From Marinomonas foliarum (GTDB taxonomy: Bacteria; Pseudomonadota; Gammaproteobacteria; Pseudomonadales; Marinomonadaceae), in NCBI RefSeq assembly GCF_003337275.1, contig NZ_QPJQ01000020.1, positions 1 to 64,000 on the forward strand: a stretch of 64,000 bases of DNA, written 5' to 3'. The notes under the pieces are model-generated. The model saw only the letters and a list, made by a program, of their open reading frames with translations, ran no database searches and was not told the origin of the DNA. Positions within the stretch are counted from its first letter, which is position 1; each line of letters starts with the position of its first letter. A program made the position numbers and the translations under genes. Below, piece by piece: positions 61,975 to 64,000 of the stretch.

Positions 61975-63135
61975 CTAGCGGCCACCATCCAGACCATTTA
62001 ACTGACGAATGATATCCAGAAACAAATCACGACCGACGGGAAGTAACCCATCGGGAAAGTCGTAATCAGGGTTGTGTAATTGCGGGCTAGCTTGCCCTGC
62101 GCCCAAGGCGAACATAGCACCTTCCTTGGCTGTCGCGGTAAACTGTCCAAAGTCCTCCGACCAACGCATTGGTTCATCTAATAATACAAAAGGCGTTTGA
62201 GTGTTATCACAAGCACAGACGACCAAATCACAGCCTTGTTGAGAGTTCACGCTAGCTTGAAACACATCATCGTATTCAAACGAAATACTTAGGTTTTCAC
62301 TCTTTGCCACAGCTTGAGAAAAACGTTCAGCTTCCTCTACCAAGGTTTGCATACCTTCATTACTTTCACTGCGCAACGTCACCATAACCACCGCATCGCC
62401 CGGCGCTGTACCAAAGGCAATTTCACCTAGCTTGGCGTGAATAACCGTTACCCAATTTCGCCCTGTGGTCTCTTGTTGCGGAATCTTTGCTGGCAGTGAG
62501 TTTAGCTCTTGGATAATTTGGCACATGGCATTGGCAGGACTTACGCCATTTTCAGGATGCGCCGCGTGGGAGGTTTTGCCTTTTAAATAGATAATCATGC
62601 CCCGAGACGCACAATTAAACGTACCCACTCGTACAGCTACCTTACCTAACTCTAAGCCAGGATAATTGTGCAACGCAAAAGCATAATCAGGAAGGAGAGC
62701 CGCAAAACGCGCATCGTTTACGACTTGAATCGCTCCCATACCAGTTTCTTCTGCTGGTTGAAAACACAGCACAACACGGCCTTTTTGCGGGCGATGTTTC
62801 GCCAATTCTGCACCCAATGCAGTCACTATACTCATGTGACCATCGTGACCGCATTTATGAGAAACGCCTTTCACCTGTGAGCGATGTGCAAAGCTATTGG
62901 TTTCTTCAATCGGTAAGGCGTCCAACTCACTACGAATCAAAGTCGTTGGCCCACTTTCAGCGCCATTGAATACAAACGCCAGACCCGTTCCGCCAAGATC
63001 GGTGATAACTTCATCCGCAGAGAAAGCCTGAAACTCTTCGAGAATTCGAGCCGTCGTCGCTTGCTCTTGATTAGACAACTCAGGGTTCTGATGAAGGGTT
63101 TTACGTAACGCGATTAACTCATCAAAAGATTGCAT
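61975..63135 (-). CDS. M20-family amidohydrolase/peptidase
   Basis: A 386-residue metallo-amidohydrolase of the M20D type (hippurate hydrolase or N-acyl-amino acid deacylase group). LRKTLHQNPELSNQE, HKCGHDGHMSIVTALG (metal ligands), CFQPAEETGMGA and FALHNYPGLELG are clear; the C-terminal part ends with LHNPDYDFPDGLLPVGRDL. No signal peptide, so it is cytoplasmic. The exact N-acyl substrate cannot be read. It stands alone between a terminator and its own promoter. Confidence 0.9.
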   Translation of the reverse strand: MQSFDELIALRKTLHQNPELSNQEQATTARILEEFQAFSADEVITDLGGTGLAFVFNGAESGPTTLIRSELDALPIEETNSFAHRSQVKGVSHKCGHDGHMSIVTALGAELAKHRPQKGRVVLCFQPAEETGMGAIQVVNDARFAALLPDYAFALHNYPGLELGKVAVRVGTFNCASRGMIIYLKGKTSHAAHPENGVSPANAMCQIIQELNSLPAKIPQQETTGRNWVTVIHAKLGEIAFGTAPGDAVVMVTLRSESNEGMQTLVEEAERFSQAVAKSENLSISFEYDDVFQASVNSQQGCDLVVCACDNTQTPFVLLDEPMRWSEDFGQFTATAKEGAMFALGAGQASPQLHNPDYDFPDGLLPVGRDLFLDIIRQLNGLDGGR

Positions 63136-63279
63136 AGTTGGGCCTGTTAATTAAGATATTACGAGTGACTTTTGTTGCCTTCATTCCAGTCATCACACAT
63201 ATCAAGATTGTCAAACTTATAAGGGAATTGTAGACATCAAAGAGAAAGCATAGGACAAACGTATTTTAGTCATTAAAAA

Positions 63280-63759
63280 TTAAAGCTGCTTTTTCATATT
63301 TACCAACTGAAAAAATTGGCCATTAGAAAGCGGCTCTTGAACACGCCCAATCTCGGTAAAACCTCGTTTTCGGTAAAAAGACTCACCCGACAAAGTGGAA
63401 GCTAAAAACAACGACTTAACACCTCTTTCAGAGCAATACTTTTCACAATAATCAAACACGCTTGAAGCGACACCTTTTCTGGCATATTCAGGTGCAACAA
63501 AGAAGCCTCGAATCTCGGCACTCGTTTCTTCATCCAATGACAAAGACACACCGCCACAGCCAGCAATTCGCCTATCTATTTCGGCAACAAAATACTGTCC
63601 AGAGTGGATGAGAGTATCTAAACCACTAATCAACTCCAACGCCGCTTCAATCTCTGATTCCTCATAAACCCCACGCTGAAGCTCACGCGTGGAGCGATTG
63701 ATTAATGCTTCAATCGACTCTAGCTCTTCTATTTTTGCTGCTCGGATAGTGAGATTCAT
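63280..63759 (-). CDS. GNAT-family N-acetyltransferase
   Basis: A 159-residue acetyltransferase. The acetyl-CoA site is in IRGFFVAPEYARKGVASSVF, followed by GVKSLFLASTLSGESFYRKR and GFTEIGRV. The substrate is unknown; a small amine or a protein N terminus are both possible. A single-gene unit. Confidence 0.9.
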   Translation of the reverse strand: MNLTIRAAKIEELESIEALINRSTRELQRGVYEESEIEAALELISGLDTLIHSGQYFVAEIDRRIAGCGGVSLSLDEETSAEIRGFFVAPEYARKGVASSVFDYCEKYCSERGVKSLFLASTLSGESFYRKRGFTEIGRVQEPLSNGQFFQLVNMKKQL

Positions 63760-63918
63760 AGAATAATTTCCTTGTTAACTGCTAGCTAACTCAAAAGCTC
63801 CAAACAATATTTGCGCTATATTTCTATCATACAGAATAGTTCTGGTAAAAATATTCCCTCACACATAGATATAGGACAAGATTAAACCAAGCGTTGTTTT
63901 AAAAAGTTTTCAGGCAAT

Positions 63919-63945
63919 AAAAAAGCGAGCCGCAGCTCGCTTTTT
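63919..63945 (-). terminator. Terminator of the gene cut by the window edge
   Basis: The arms aaaaagcgagc and gctcgcttttt enclose cgca, with A and T runs. It lies 20 bp downstream of the minus-strand stop at 63966 and most likely ends that gene. Confidence 0.8.
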
Positions 63946-63965
63946 CGATTCCAAAGAAGAGAAAA

Positions 63966-64000
63966 CTAAGTGCTAACCCAAGGCTCTGGAATGATGCTCT
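63966..64000 (-). CDS. C-terminal end of a minus-strand gene, cut by the window
   Basis: The frame that ends at TAG (63966-63968) reads SIIPEPWVST on the minus strand, and an intrinsic terminator follows in the same direction. Only the last eleven codons are in the window, so the product cannot be named. Confidence 0.4.
   Translation of the reverse strand, partial: SIIPEPWVST

Noticed and set aside
1-64000. CRISPR arrays, rRNA, tRNA, insertion sequences and riboswitches
   Set aside because: None was seen on reading both strands; a tRNAscan, Rfam and ISfinder run would be decisive.

Overview
The window looks like a chromosomal segment of a marine gammaproteobacterium of the Oceanospirillales, most like Marinomonas. 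This is inferred from the gene families (EF-P with EpmA and EpmB, TmcA, a PrpBCD methylcitrate cycle, a DctPQM TRAP transporter with DctB/DctD, HlyU and VF530 small proteins) and a moderate GC content. It rests on no database search. Most of the window is ordinary core and metabolic chromosome. No rRNA, tRNA, CRISPR array, transposase or integrase was seen.

Layout. 1-6.7 kb: an MBL hydrolase, a LysR regulator divergent from a TonB receptor with a Fur-like box, an alpha2-type glycyl-tRNA synthetase and two small proteins. 6.8-11.4 kb: a GntR regulator and prpBCD, preceded by two near-identical palindromes. 11.7-16 kb: a chemoreceptor and tmcA. 16-26.2 kb: dctPQM behind a sigma-54-like promoter, a secreted gamma-glutamyltransferase, and on the other strand dctB-dctD followed by a TauE/SafE permease. 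26.3-33 kb: a FIST-GGDEF-EAL protein, epmA, two overlapping exporter genes (LysE, EamA) and a divergent MocR-type regulator; a perfect 21-bp inverted repeat lies in the shared promoter.

33.1-42.5 kb is the accessory region: a minus-strand type I restriction-modification operon in the order hsdR, dinD, hsdS, an unrecognised gene, a truncated rhuM, a prrC-like anticodon nuclease, hsdM. A divergent second copy of the hsdR 3' end lies between dinD and hsdS, so the locus has been reshuffled. A truncated oxidoreductase gene lies just beyond its promoter side. I consider this the most interesting part of the window. The nuclease would act as a back-up defence if restriction is inhibited, as known for E. 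coli PrrC, and the roles of the unknown gene and of dinD here are open.

42.6-64 kb: a ribitol-dehydrogenase-like SDR, DoxX, a Kef-type antiporter with a universal stress protein, efp divergent from epmB, an RNase J-like protein, an exported amidohydrolase, NYN and GGDEF proteins, HlyU with an alpha/beta hydrolase, a second SDR, a persulfide-dioxygenase-like MBL protein, a large secreted protein of unknown function, a cupin, an M20 peptidase and a GNAT acetyltransferase. The 3' end of a further minus-strand gene is cut by the window edge.
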